Below are positions 35,664 to 49,136 of a stretch of DNA of 64,000 nucleotides, piece after piece. Position 1 is the stretch's first letter, and each line of letters begins with the position of its first letter. Made by a program: the position numbers and the translations under genes. Origin of the DNA: Tetrastigma voinierianum (lineage: Eukaryota; Streptophyta; Magnoliopsida; Vitales; Vitaceae); assembly GCA_016808115.1 (NCBI GenBank), contig JAEQBH010002192.1, positions 248,001 through 312,000 on the forward strand, written 5' to 3'. The notes beneath the pieces were generated by a model that saw nothing but the letters and a program-made list of their open reading frames with translations, searched no databases and had not been told where the DNA came from.

Positions 35664-37356
35664 TGTTTTGGAAACGGTTTGTATTACCGATATCTGAAGG
35701 CTTATTTATTGGCTCACAGGGGTGACTTTGAAAAAAAAAAAAAAGACACGTTGTGTTATGAGTGATAAGTGAAGTTCTTGGGATTCGTTGGTATAGAGAT
35801 TTTGAGATCTGATTTGCAGAAGTGCCGGTTGGTCGTTGTATCGCAGGAGGCGAACGCTCCAATTGACACAAACACTTGCCCAGGTGTGTGGTGGTCGTTT
35901 AAAGGAGCTGTGTTTGCGGGCCTCGAATCATCTTGTATTCATATTCGGTTTGTTGAGCAAGTTGTTTATTAAATCATAATTTCATTTTATTTATTGATTT
36001 GTATTTAGAATTCTTATCACTACATGATGTGACTATATTTCTGTTATATAATCTTTGTTTCTTATGTGTATTATTAACATGTTATGCATATATATATTAA
36101 ACTTATTTAGAGAAACAAAGAAGAAACCTAATCAAGTAGTCAATTGATATGAAAATTATTGCTTTATTTACCATTTTTATTTTTTCTTTTTTGGAAAGAT
36201 TTACAATTTTTCTTAAGTAAACCATCACATCTCTTCATTTTGAATATAGTGTGCTCTTCTTGAAAAGTAGATTTGACCCTCAAATCTCTTATTTACTCAT
36301 TAACCTTTATCGCACTTGAGCTTTGGATTTGAGCTAAAGGAGTATAAATCATTTATTTTAAAAATATTGTAAAATAACATAATTCTTTTACCTTTATCTC
36401 TAGATGTTTAAAAAAATATATCTTTAAAAGATAAATATAAATGAAATTATGTACAAGTTTGCATAATTTTATATCTAATCTTCATCATGATGAATTAAAA
36501 TAAATATTAAAGTGATTAGATATATTAGATCATATTAGATATAATTTTTATTTTCTTTCATTTTTCTATAATTTCTTCTCTTTCTATATCCTCTATATTT
36601 AATTTTGGCTAAAATTTTTTAGAAACCAACATACAAGTATTTTTTGAATAATAAAAAATTGATGGAACAATGATTTCAAGAATTATTTTCATCTTTTGAT
36701 GATTAAAAAATCTTATAAAACTGAAAATATTTTTTAATATTATTGTCAATTACATTTTAGAGTCATCTTTGAAAATATTTATGAACTTTATCAAATATTA
36801 AATGTTTAAATTAAAAATGAATTTTTGTGTCTTTGAGGCGCATTTAGTAGGTAGAAAATTTTATGTTTTTACTGCATTGACTTTTCGAAAATAAGGGAAA
36901 GCGTTTGGATTCACGAGTAAGGTAGCAAATTTTGAAAGAACAAGAAAATGGTCGCGTTTATTGCATTTTATATATAGTCGGAAAATGAAGTAAAGGCTTT
37001 TCGTGTTTGGTCATCAGCCAGTAGGGTTGAAAATGGCGGCTGGCCGAGTGTCTGGCGTGTTTTACGAAATGGCCAAGATTAGAATGCGTTGAAAATTTTT
37101 CGTATTTTGAATTTTGGATAGAGTTGAAAATTTTAGTGAAGCCCAACGGGGCATAATTGCGGAGCGATCCAGCTTATATTGAATATAAATAACCACGTGA
37201 AAATTAAGAACAGAAAGAAAAAAGTGAAATATGAGGAGGCGGTGGTAGAGTCGAGGGAAGGCAGTGAGAAAAGAAGGAAGCCAAAGCGAAAGAAGGTAAC
37301 AACGAAAAAAGTCGAGCGTCGAAATCAAAGATATATACCGCGGGCGTATTAACGCA
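35664..37356. other. Unassigned AT-rich DNA
   Basis: No supported gene. Short frames at 35656-35972 and 36958-37376 have no domain. 36830-37350 has normal GC and a non-repetitive look and could be an eroded LTR or a promoter region, but nothing decides it. Confidence 0.35.
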
Positions 37357-37620
37357 ATGGCACGTTTAGTTCCCAAGAATTTGATGGTGGGGCCACAAGC
37401 AGAGAAATCATTGGAGACATCAATTGATCGGACGGTCAGGAACAGAAGAAGAAGAGGCGGTGGGCGGGCGGGAGTGGTACTGACTTGTTGGTTCTTGATA
37501 CGGCAAATCCCCAGTCGTCGTCGAAGTCACGGGATTCAGTCATCAGCTCATCGTCTCCATCAAAGGGTTTGGGAAGGATGGGAATAGAATTGGGTAGTAC
37601 GTGGGACCACGTGAGCCGCC
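37357..37620 (+). other. GC-raised segment with short open frame, function unknown
   Basis: A 76-residue open frame (37357-37587), rich in Arg and Gly, starts MARLVPKNLMVGPQ. I do not recognise it. It is followed by CCACGTG (37605-37611), a G-box-type core, and a GC-rich patch to 37640. It could be a decayed first exon or chance. Confidence 0.25.
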
Positions 37621-37938
37621 CACCATGTGACTCCGTCGCGCGGCTAACATTTGTGAGAGACTAAATAAAACGGATGCACATGTTACATGTTTTGTCCGTT
37701 ATGATGATTCTGTTAGGTCAAATGGAATTATGCAAGTCTCTCTCGTCCGCTCAGGCAGCAGCCTCGCTCGCCTCTCCTTCCTCACCGCTTCTCCCCAAAT
37801 TACTCAGTTATTTCTCACCAGATTTCCTAGTAGTGCCAGACACCTTTCCAATTCAAGCCTTAACATGTTTATTTTTTAGAATATCAAATTTGTTTAATTA
37901 TTTCTATGCATCACGCTATGTTAAGGTAGGAAATTATA

Positions 37939-37997
<59 letters not shown>

Positions 37998-38329
37998 TGT
38001 CATATTATATAAGCTACAAGTCCATCTTAATAATAGATGTGTTTTAAATAAAGGTTGCACTTGAGACAAAGGGGTTGGACTGGATTGAGCCAAATTTGAC
38101 ATATTTTTTCGAGCAAAAAATATAAGCCTAATTTCTAAATCATTTGGATGATCAAGTGCCTCAAAGTAAAACAAATGACGGACGGGCCAGTAGGGTTGGG
38201 CCTGTGGTGGGCCAAATTTGACTCTCTTTTTGGGGAAAATAAACAACAATCGACAGCACAATTTGAATGGATTAGGCTAACTTAATGATGAAATTGTGGC
38301 GTAATTTTAAAGTTGTGAAATTAGTTGGG
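37621..38329. repeat. Spacer with long (TA)n microsatellite
   Basis: A perfect (TA)n run of about 50 bp lies at 37943-37993. Two related pieces, GAGCCAAATTTGACATATTTTTT (38090s) and GGGCCAAATTTGACTCTCTTTTT (38205s), lie about 115 bp apart and may be a decayed duplication. Open frames across the TA run are meaningless. Confidence 0.6.
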
Positions 38330-38810
38330 TTAAAAGCAGCAATATCTACGTGGTTGGTAGGTGCGTTACAAATAATAGTAGGCGATCCTTGACCCTCGTC
38401 ATTGGGGTTATTTGTTTTGACCATATAAGGGGTGTTTATCCGTTTTGCCTCGCATTCCTATGGGTCTGATGAGGACGTTGATACATATGAAGATGTTTGT
38501 CGTATCGCGTTGGATAAGTAGAAAGTTTCTATATTTAAATAAGTATGAAACCTACCGGCTGTGCTTAGCGTTTAAAGTCGTGGGGCCTTTAGCTTAAAAC
38601 GAACAACATCTACATGGTTATGTTGGGTCGTTATAAAGGGATATCATCATCTAGCGTTGGATAGGGAAAGTTTAGCGTTATATAAATGTAATCACTCTTG
38701 CTTGTGTGGGCAGCATTTTAAAATCGCAGGAACAACTTTGGGCAATGAAGCAAATATACATGTAAGTTTGGTCGAATCGTTATAAATGGTATCGAAAGCC
38801 CGTCCCGCGT
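38330..38810 (+). repeat. Three degenerate LTR-end/primer-site units
   Basis: Units end near 38380, 38645 and 38800. Each has TAAAA..C..CAA.ATCTAC.TGG and then G.GTCGTTATAAA or G.GCGTTACAAA. The last ends in ATGGTATCGAAAGCCC, close to the Met-tRNA primer site with its usual GCC extension. It looks like the 3' end of an LTR plus primer site, repeated in tandem with decay. No coding DNA follows. Confidence 0.5.
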
Positions 38811-39580
38811 ACGTGTGAGTTACCGGTTTTGTTTGCCGTAGGGGTGTTTGTTTGTTTAGTACCGTAATCATGGGGCGCCTTGATGCGTTGATAATGCGTG
38901 GAGAAGATGTTTATGACATTCAAGGATAAAAATATTGGTTTCGATGATATAACTTGGATTTTAGGGATATATCGGTGAATATTTTTACATAAATATCCAT
39001 AAAACACAAATTAGATAAGATTCATGAAAATACTTTGAAAAAGTTTAAATTTTTTTTATCAGATAATACTTATCTATTAAAAAATTATGAAAATCATTAT
39101 AATGTTAAAAATTTAAATATATATTATTAAATTTAGCCATTAAAATAAATTATCATTATTATAATTACATTTTATTTAAAAATCACATAATGTTATTTAA
39201 AAAAAATTATCCTTCAATACAAATAATTGTGATATTAAAAAGAATTAAAATATATATTATTGAAATTTATCCATTAAAAATAAATTATTGTTATTATTAT
39301 TATTAAATTTTATTATCATTAATTTATAATTAAAAATATATTAATATTTAATATTTTATCTAATCAATTAATAGTAATTTATAAAATATTATAAATTTAT
39401 TAATTAATTATTTTTTGAAAATTTTAAACGGTGAATATGAAAAAAATAAAAATCATGTGTTAGTTATTCTTAAAAATAAGATTAATTTTATAAAAAATGA
39501 AAGATGATTTATCTCAAACATATATTATTTTTATGCCTTAAATATTAAAGAGCTGAAATGACTCGGTGGAAAGTTCCTAT

Positions 39581-39613
<33 letters not shown>

Positions 39614-41754
39614 AGAAAAGTACGAAAAGAATAATAATACTGTTGTTTGTTACTTTAAATTTATTTAATTTTCTTGATATGAAAATTAAATAATTTAGAA
39701 AATTTGTTGATATGAAAATTTATTTATTTTATTTTGTTGTTATGAAGATGAAATAATTTAGAAATATTTAAGTTTTTAAATTGATTTTTGGTTATATTTA
39801 ATTTTCTTTGAAGCTTTTGGTGATAAACATTTTTTGGGATCATATTTGATGGTTAAAAAATATGAGGAAACCGCAGGAAAGAAAGGAGATTGAGAGCTCA
39901 AGCAGAAGGAAAGATAAAATCATTAGAAATATAAATAAGTTAAAGTTTAACTTATCATTATAAAAAATTAAATAATTTAAGAATATATATAAGTTTATAA
40001 TTAATTTTTATTTATATTTTATTATTTTGAGATTTTTATTAGACAATATAAAAAATATGTTTAGCTTCAAAAAATTTGAAGAAAAATATAAAAGAAAATA
40101 CAAAGAAAAAGTAGAAAGGATAAAAAAATTGAAGGAAAATAAAATTATAGTTAAATCTAACCTATTATATTTTTCTGCATTAATTTTTATTTATCAAAGA
40201 AAATTAAATAAATTTTAAATACTTTTATTCGTATTGGAATTTCTTAAATTTTTTTTATTGGCAATCAAACATAAAAAAAAACCATTTTCTTTAATATTTT
40301 ATTACGATATGAGTACTTTACAACAACCAAATACAACTTAAGCGATTCCCCGAAAACAAAAACAACGGTTAACGAAATGAATAGAAATATTCTGGTATTT
40401 AATATCAATTAGATGCAAAAGTGGATGAAGGAAATATAATAAATAATTTGTATAATTTTAAAAGATTTAAATAATATTTATCAATGAGACCTGTCTAAAT
40501 GATTATGGGTTGGAAGGGGGCATGGAAAGGGATCATATTAGAATGTAATGTAGTTTAAAGTGATTTAAATGTAAAAAAAAGATTTATATAATATTTTTTG
40601 ATAAGGTAATTTTGGTAATGGTTGGTAACGGATGAGGAAGTGACAAACAAAGGGGATAATGGAATTTTAAAATATGGAAACAGAAGTGAAATATTTTTTG
40701 TGATGATTAGAGCATTGAGAAGTCAGTTCAATTCATTTCAGGTTAATCCATTCGGGTTACGAGTCAAAATGGGTTGAGTTAATCTTATCAATTTCTATTT
40801 TGGTTAATTTTCTAGCTCATACAAGTTATGGGTTCAAAATCTTAAAAAATGCTACAAAAATTTAATTTTATAAATTCATCATTATTCAAATAAAAATAAA
40901 TAATATACAAATATATAATGATAATTAATATATAAACTGATTTAGTCTAAACAATATAATAATAGTATTAAAAAACTTAAATAAACTAAATAATGTTGAA
41001 ACATTTATTATAAGCCGTGCTTAAATTATAATTTAAATAGTATCAACAATAAAGTAAATAGCTTAATAATATACGAAAAAGCGATGAAGTATCGAATGAA
41101 ATCTATTGTTTATAATGTTTATCTTTATCTTCATTATATCTAATAATAACATGTGATTATATTATAAATATGCATCACAAATGGTAGTTATTATAATATA
41201 TTAATTAATTTAGAATGTTAACAAAATAAATTTTATTTATGTTTGGAATATAAAAATATTTTTTTCAAAACTGCATCTCAATCGTATAATAATGAAATAT
41301 ACTATTTGTTTGAAAATCAATCTTACTAAAAGATATAATCATATTAGGAAATAATTAGTGTATAATTTTTGTTAATTATTTTAAAAATAACATTATTTTG
41401 TTATTAACATTAGTTTGAGTAATAAAATTATTTAAAATATACTGATAATTTAGTTATTAAATATAATATAATTTATAAACTAGCACAACTTCATTTTTAT
41501 CAAAATAACATATATGATTGAATAAAATTTAAAGCATAAAAAAAATGAAATTGTAAATATTTAAAATATGATTAATGAGATAATGAAAATATATTCAATA
41601 TTAAAACTATAATTTATTTAATTTAAATGCATTCCGTAAATTTTCATACAATATTTTTAAATATTAAATTATCATATAAATTATATTAAAAAGCTACATT
41701 TAGAAATTGAAAATAAAATAGTTAAAACAACAAAGTTTAATATATTAATCATAT
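38811..41754. other. Long AT-rich region without genes
   Basis: Includes a (TA)n run at 39586-39613, many poly-A/T stretches and short lysine-rich frames (for example 40027-40218) that are composition artefacts. At 40735-40790 a GGTTAATCCATTCGGGTTACG...GGGTTGAGTTAATC segment resembles edges of old non-autonomous elements, but no partner end was established. Confidence 0.5.
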
Positions 41755-44700
41755 TGTAGACCCCACATTTTTTACTATTATGCGTTTCCCACTTAAAAAG
41801 GCGAGAATCGTTTTTTATTTTGAAAAACCGTTTAGAACGATTTGGAGTCGCCACTTTATTTTGTTTTTATTTTAAAAAAGGAAAGCAAATAAGAAGAAAG
41901 CACTAAATGTATTCACGTGATAATAAAAAGCAGGTATGGAAAAACCGAGTTTTGGTCTGGGGGTCAGGTTACTTATCGGGAAGGTACGATGGAAGCGTAG
42001 CACCTTAAACACTAAGTTGAGTGCTTTCTTAATAATAAAGAAAATATGTTTCAGCCAATATTAATGAATCTAGAATATAAGAAATAGCAATCTGGCATGC
42101 AGAGCGTATATAAATAAATAATCAAGCAAAGTTAGATGAAAAAATGTGTACCTGGACGGCATATGTTAGAAGCGCTATCGGTGGGAAGCGATGTTGAATT
42201 AACAATAACGAAATCTAGCTATTAAGCATTCTTTTCGATTAGAAATTGGTTATAAATCATATGTAATTATTTATTAAATGGAATGTTTGAATTTCTGCAT
42301 TTAAAAGCGCGTTTATATATTGCGAATTAGCTAAGATTAGTTTTATTGGAATTGTAGAATTAGTGTGTTTGAAATTTTGAAGACCGGTTTGGAATTGAAG
42401 TTTGAAATTGGAAGTTTGAAGATGAAATTTGAAATTTGAGATTTTTTTTTTGGGACTTTTAGAAATTAGGAATTTTCAAAATTTAAGACTGGGATAATTG
42501 AATCTTGGAATTGAGATTTTGAAATTTGAAATTGATTACTTGAATTTTGAAATTATGAATTTTGTAAATTTGAAATTATAAACTTTAAAATTGGAAATTG
42601 GGAATTGTGGAACTTAAGTTTCGAAATTATAATGTTGATTTTGAAATTATGACAACTTGAAAATTTGAAATTGGAATTGGAGGACTTGAATTTAAATTGA
42701 AAATTTGAATTTTAGAAAATGAAAGAGGAAATTTGGAATTTGAGTTTTGAAATTTTGATGTAAATTGGTAATACAGAACTTGAATTTTTTAATTTGAGGA
42801 TTTTATTAAATTAGGAACAGGTGATAGTTCACATGTTAAGGAAAAATAAATTGAATTATATATATATCATGCCTTATATATATATCTCTCTGCATCACCT
42901 CATATATATAACTATATATCTCTCTTACATATATATATATATATATATATATTAGTAAAGCCAAGAAAATTTTCAATTTTCTGAGAAAGGAAAATCGTAA
43001 TTTGAGTAAAATCAGTTTTAGATCTCGGATAATGAAACGAACGCAAGTTGAAGTAAGTACCATGAGAATTTAAATGCGTCAAATTTAGTTAGATTAAAGT
43101 CAGATGGATTCCAGTTTATAAGTGTCAGAGTATGGATAACATGGAAAAGGAGTAGCCACACACTTGGCTTGAGAAGGAGAAGGAGTTTCTTCTTTGACCA
43201 TACGATCAATGCTCGCCAAAATGGGGAGAGAATGGCAAGGAAAGAGAAAATGAAGAGAGAAAGTGAAAGAGAGATTGAGATGAGGAAATGAGAAAAAGGA
43301 AAAGAAAAGAAAAAAGGAAGGAAAGAGGAAGAAGGAAGAAGAGAAAAATTGTGAGAACAAAGAGGAGGAAAAGGAAAGGGAGGAAAGGAAAGGAAGGATT
43401 TTTCGGGTTTGGAGTAGTGGCGTTAAATCAGTTAAGTACTGGTTGTTGCCGCAGTGGATCTCAGTGTGAGACTGAAAAGTCGAGGTTCAAACAAATAGAA
43501 AGTGAGGATCATTTTCTCTTGCGGTTTACTTAGCCTAAAGACTTTATAATGGTAGGGGTTCTTTGTGGGAGGCCAGCTGAGGCCCATGTAAATTAGTTCC
43601 GAACCTGGGACTAAGGGGTATGGATTTCATGACCGGTTTCACATAGTCACTGACTGTGGGAGTTAGGGTTTGAACTAGAAACTAAAAGTTTCTAGGTGTT
43701 ATGGTTGTTTGTTGTGATAGCCAGTGCTTGAGCCGGATTGGTTCATGTTGTGAAAAGGGGCGATGTACACCATGTGAATGATCAGTTAGGAACTGGTGTG
43801 GTGTTCAGTGCTTGAATAACATGGAGTGGTGACGATATGATATTGATCATGTTTTTTTGATGTAAATTAATAATTCGTGGAGTAAATATATGTATCAAAG
43901 TTATAATTTTAATGAGTATGTAAATGTTTAAATGTGATATCATTAGTGTATAACGTGAGGAAAATCATCAAACATCATGCATTTCTTATGCTGCAGTCTG
44001 TCGCGTCAGTTTGGGTGAGTGGAGATGGGACTGATAAATCGGTGTTTAATTGAATAGGTGCGTAGGCTCAGGAAGAATGGACAAAGTCTCGAGGTAGAGA
44101 TTATGAGTGTGTAAATGATCGAAATATAGAATTCGTGTTTGGGGCGGGCAGAAGTTGGGGTAGATCCCCCTCGAGGTGAAAGTCGCAAAGTTGTCAGCGT
44201 TAGACATGAATTAGTGATGTCAGTTATTGAAAATGTTGGCGATGGCGTCCACTGGGTATAACCAAATAAAGTGACGCAAATAAAGAAAATTTGACCAACT
44301 AAGTCGGAGATGTACTGTCGGTTTAGTCGGGTGTGTGGTAGTTTATTATGGCATTAAAGGTGTGAGGTGGGTTGGGTTCGGGTTGTGGCATGAGGGTTCA
44401 TCTCATGCGTGATGTGATTGTATAAACAGTAAATATTGTATGGAATATGATTGGTTATTTATATCATGCATTCATATGCCACATTTAGGTGGGAGTAACC
44501 CTTGTGGGGAGAAACCTCTGGGCTTGCTCTCACCCGTCGTGAGACCCCCTTTGGTCACAGGGGACTATCGGGGCCTTTCGTGAAGGGTGGCACGAGGAAG
44601 AAAAGCGAAATGCAGCTTGAGTAAATATTTTTGTAATGTATAGTCTTTTTGTAAAGCAGATGGAAACTATAAAAATATAGTTGATTTATTCTACTCGATG

Positions 44701-45319
44701 AGTATGGATGTATGGCACGTGTGGCGGGTTTACTCAGATGTGTCTCATGTAGCGAGACGATGTAGATTTTGCGGGTTGTGGTGAGTCAACGGACACCCCG
44801 GTTGGGGCGTCACATATATCTGAGACAATTAATTGAAACAAAAGCTATGTAAAAAGAAGAGTAAAAATAAAGTCAAGAAAAAAATACCTGGTAGACGGGT
44901 AGCTCCTCGGACCGAATTACCTCTTAAGCTGAAATGACCTCTAAAGCCAAGATGATGCCCACGAAATTACTCAGTTAAGATTTCCTCTTGTAAATCAGCC
45001 TTTCAAACTTTGAGGCAAGCAGGATATACATGCTGAAAGTGGGAAGGCCGTAACCTCCTTAAGAAATAAATTTAAGAAGCTAATAAGGCCTAAATTATGT
45101 GACGAAACTGTATTGTGCAAAAAAAAAAAAAAATTAATAAGGGCCATGCTTGTAGTTTCCGGCCTTTTAATTAGGCCAAAGCACATGGTTTCTTTTCTTT
45201 CTCTGAATCGAGGGGAAGAGGAGCGTTTTATATGAAGAGCCTTTCTCTCACTTGCCAAATTTTCCAAATATGAGATTATCTTGCGAAAAAAATACCAACC
45301 TTCAAATTTGGGGTCTACA
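41755..45319. mobile_element. Solo LTR, 3.57 kb, with TSD CATAT
   Basis: Ends are inverted: TGTAGACCCCA at 41755 and TGGGGTCTACA at 45309-45319. CATAT flanks both sides exactly (41750-41754 and 45320-45324). The left part contains TTTGGAGTCGCCACTT and GGTCTGGGGGTCAGGTTACT followed by TTATCGGGAAGGTAC, a block set I know from plant gypsy-type LTRs. Inside are a GAAATTTGA-rich tract (42360-42800), TA runs (42850-42952), a purine tract (43225-43400) and a CACCCGTCGTGAGACC block (44540). At 44785-44815, TGAGTCAACGGACACCCCGG...GCGTCACA looks like a Tekay-like LTR edge, so a second LTR may be nested. No primer site or coding DNA adjoins it. Confidence 0.8.
43225..43400 (+). repeat. Purine-rich tract inside the solo LTR
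   Basis: Nearly all A and G over about 175 bp; 43290-43348 is uninterrupted purine. The open frame 43288-43533 translates it into Arg/Lys/Glu repeats and is not a gene. Confidence 0.8.
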
Positions 45320-45324
45320 CATAT

Positions 45325-47849
45325 ATTATAATAATAATTATTTTTAAAACCCTTATGTTACAAAAGAGATAATCAAAAATATCAATTATAAATGATTCTT
45401 TAAAAATCTTAATTATTAAACTAATTACTTAAAAAATTAAATAAAATTCGAGATTAATCGAGCTAACGTGGGTCGACTTAGCATATAGGGATATGTCTTC
45501 AAAACAGTCGGTAAATTGACCTAATTATATTAGGGCCTTAAATATTACAACCAAACTCTTAAAAAATTTGGGTTAAAATGGACTGATATGTTGGACTCAA
45601 CCCATATCATTAGCTCTAACGACAAGGCTCATAATGTGTTTGGTGTATGCGGGGAAAAGTGAGGCAGAAGTTGGCAAGTGGTCCACAGCTGCAACCAACC
45701 AGCACATCTGCATTACATGTCTTAATCGGCCTTATTGTAATATGTAATGCAAAGCAATTGCAAAAATAGAGGGGGCTGTGGTGTTTTCCCTTCCACTTGC
45801 TTTGCCCCTTCAATTGGTGTCCTCATATCCCCTCTCAACCTTTTATTGTACCCATCACTTCAAACAACTTGTACATTGCTTAACTATTTTATTAAAGAAG
45901 AAAAAAATTCAGAAATTATTTTATAGGTAAAATATTATTTTTATTTTTATTTTTGTCCACAATGATACTCGAATCTTAAACTAAACTCTTGTAATTCTTT
46001 TTCATTTTTTTACCATTTGAGCCCGACTTTAAGGATGTAAAAAAAATGTTAATTGATTTTGAAACAATTTTAAAAACAAGATTTAGGGATTTAGGATATA
46101 AATGAAAATAAAACAAACAATTACAAAATGTTATTTTAAATATCATATTTTTATTTTTGAAAACAAAAATATAAAAGACTCTTTTGTTCTCAACATATTT
46201 TCTTTCCTTTTCTTTGAATAAACCTATTCTAGAAAAAAGGTAGTCCACCTTGTTTGCCACAAAAGCCAAAATTTTCTCATTGTTTTATATTTCATATAAC
46301 TTTTGAAATATTAATATTAACTTTCACAAATTACAACATTATCATAAAGGATAAGAACACAATCTAACTCTTGTCATGTACCATTTTAATTTAGTGTTGC
46401 GAATCTGTATTTCCTTTCTTCTTTTTTTCTTTTTTTTTTTTTTTTTTTCTTTTCAAAACAAAAAAATAATAATAAAAGCTTTTATATGAAACCTTGAAAA
46501 TCCTTAAGAACTATTTTTAAGGAAAGGATTTGAGATATAAAAAACTCTTTACCATTACAAATTTAAAAAATCTTAAAAACAATCTTTAAGATATCAAAAC
46601 AAAATTATTATAGCTTTTGAAATATTATATTTTGATCGAGAAATTTCTAATTTTAAAAATAAAAATGCAAAAACATATTCTCAATCTCACATCTATTATC
46701 TTAAAACAAAAAAAAAAATCAATTTTCAATTATGAATAAAAAAAAACACAAAAAACTCTTAAAATCTGACTTAAGTGATAAATGAATAAAATGGAGAAGA
46801 CAGATGTGAAACAGGTGGCGGTTTGTTTTTGTTTGAATCTTCAGATGACTTTTTGAGGGCAAATAGAATAGTCTTACAATAGTATTAAGTATTAAGTGGA
46901 TTTGTTTTTAATATTTATCTCTATTAAGAATTAAGTTGTTAGTTTCCATTTTGATCATAATAATTATTTTTATAATTTATTTTATTCAAAGTTAATAACC
47001 ATTATGTACATTTATTATTATTATTATCATTTAATACCTTATGATAAGAAAAAGTAAAGAATAAATTTAAATAATACAAATACAGTTATTATAATCTTGA
47101 TTTTGAAATTTATAAAATGGTAAATAATTTATCTTAATGTATAGTTTAGAAGAGGAACAGGATGAGCAAAAAAACACCACACTAAGGTTATTTTAGTTCT
47201 TTAGAAAAATTGGAAGTTCATATATATATATATATATATATATTATTTTTATTCTAAACTTGTTTCTTATCTTAACTATCAAAAAAACATATAAACTTTC
47301 AAAATATTTCTTAATCTGTTATGAATAATGTTATAAAATGTAAATTTTAAAAGAATTATATTTAACCGTGTAGCAGAAATGAAAGAATAGAAATAAGTGA
47401 GTGAAACTATTTACTGCGTGAAAAGATGAAAATCGTAGTGGGAGTGAGAGCTTGCAAATGGAAAAGCGAATTTTGGTTTTGTTTCGGTATTTTTGAAATT
47501 TGATGATAAATTGGTGAAAAATAAAAAAAAAGCGAATGGTTGAATCTTTGGCAAAGTGCTTTTCAGTATTCGATCATAACATGGCCTTAAATCCTGATAA
47601 GAACAAACTGGTACAACTTACTTGAATAAATATTTTAAAAAAAAAATTGTCCTTCCTTTCCCCTTAAAAAGCAACCTTGCGCCTCACGGCTCTGATAGTT
47701 TTTGTTAATTAGCTATAGTTTAAATATTTGTCATGCTTATCTTGCGTTGAAATGCCGGCTACATCGCACCAAACATATCACAATCCCATCATTTTTAGCC
47801 GTTAGGTCACCCAATATTCAAGGTTTGTCGCCCATCCATTATCCACTAA
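45325..47849. other. AT-rich intergenic DNA
   Basis: No supported gene. Contains a poly-T run (46430-46448), a (TA)n run (47219-47243) and a less AT-rich patch at 45620-45840 with no domain on either strand. Confidence 0.45.
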
Positions 47850-48086
47850 GTCGACCGACATGAGCACAGGATTCTGACACAGACCTTTGACAATACGATG
47901 ATTGTCGAGTACCATTGGATTTTGCTAATTATATGTCATAATCATGTATATGTGATTGTCTATCTTGAAGGTAAGGTTGTTTATTATCTAGACAAGAAAG
48001 GCCACATGAGAGGGTTACCTAAAATTATTGGGTCTTGTGAAAGGAGTTATAAAATCATTTCAGTTGGTTTTGGACGGTTGTTATAG
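47850..48086 (+). pseudogene. Possible Ulp1-like protease scrap of a DNA transposon
   Basis: The frame from before the ATG at 47898 reads DNTMIVEYHWILLIICHN, then VVYYLD. The H-W-I-L-L-I-I followed some 15 residues later by YYLD resembles the catalytic histidine and aspartate neighbourhood of C48/Ulp1-type proteases carried by some plant CACTA and Mutator-like transposons. Only about 65 residues are readable, and the cysteine part is not seen. No terminal inverted repeats or transposase were found. Tentative. Confidence 0.35.
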
Positions 48087-49136
48087 TTGATGCAGAAGAA
48101 GAGTGCCAGTTTGTAAGAGATCTTTGTCATCTTTGAAGAATTTTGGTATTCGTTTATTGCATGGTGTTCTTGGCTATGCCTAATTACTAATTTCATTAAA
48201 TCAATATGATTTTGACTAGTCTTAGATGCGGATTTATTAATTATTTAAAATCTAATGAGAACATATGATGCTTTTTCAATGGGCTAGGTTGGAGCGTGTT
48301 TGAATTGTTTGTTTGGTGGAAGGATTATTTCGTACGTTGAACCTTCCCTGTATGAAAGCAAAAAAAAAAAAGATAAACGGAGGCTCGCCGAATTCACTCT
48401 CCCGTCTCAGTCGGTTAACTCTGAGGAAAGAAGATCGGCTAACTTGGAATGAATTTTATGTACCTTTAGCAGATGGGGTGACTTGGTGACTATAATGGAT
48501 GATCATGATAAACTTTCTGGTTGGATGATGATCTGGATATTCTCCCAGTTGGAATTGAAGATTCTTTATTTATTGCTTAAGATTAATAGGGATAATTGAT
48601 GCTTTCCCCAATTGGACATGAGTCAGTCATTCATACATTGGGTGAAGATTTCTTACATGTTGTACGAACATTAGGAGATGGTGATAGTGACTTTTCGCGG
48701 ATTTGATGATACGATATTATAAGATTTAGGTGAGAATTTTATTTCTTATTAAGCGGTTCAATAAGGGATAATTGATGGGCAATAATAAGGAAATATTATG
48801 TTTCTAATTGGTGGAAGTTAGGTATTTTCACCACCAATCACAATTAACTTTGAATACGTTACCGACCTTTGAAGGGTGAATTCTGGGCCTTGTTTTGTTT
48901 ATGTTGGGGATGTCATTAAGGGCGACTGCGGTACTAGGCACACTTCTTAATCGCATGGAAACGACATTTGGGCTACGTGTAATGAGCCCTCTGCGTCTAT
49001 TATTACAAACCCAGTAGACACTGCAAGGCCTTTGGCTAAATGAGGCGTAGGCAAGTTTGTATTGCTGACATTGACATTTTAATATCAGATTTGTTGATTC
49101 AATATTGTTTAGCTAAATTGAGATGCTTGGTTCACG
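48087..49136. other. Unassigned DNA left of the GC-rich array
   Basis: No clear gene. Moderate GC. Might continue the transposon remnant to its left. Nothing else supportable. Confidence 0.35.

Noticed and set aside
37674..38261. Open frames spanning the TA microsatellite
   Set aside because: The C-terminal Ile-Tyr repeats are the (TA)n tract; no other support.
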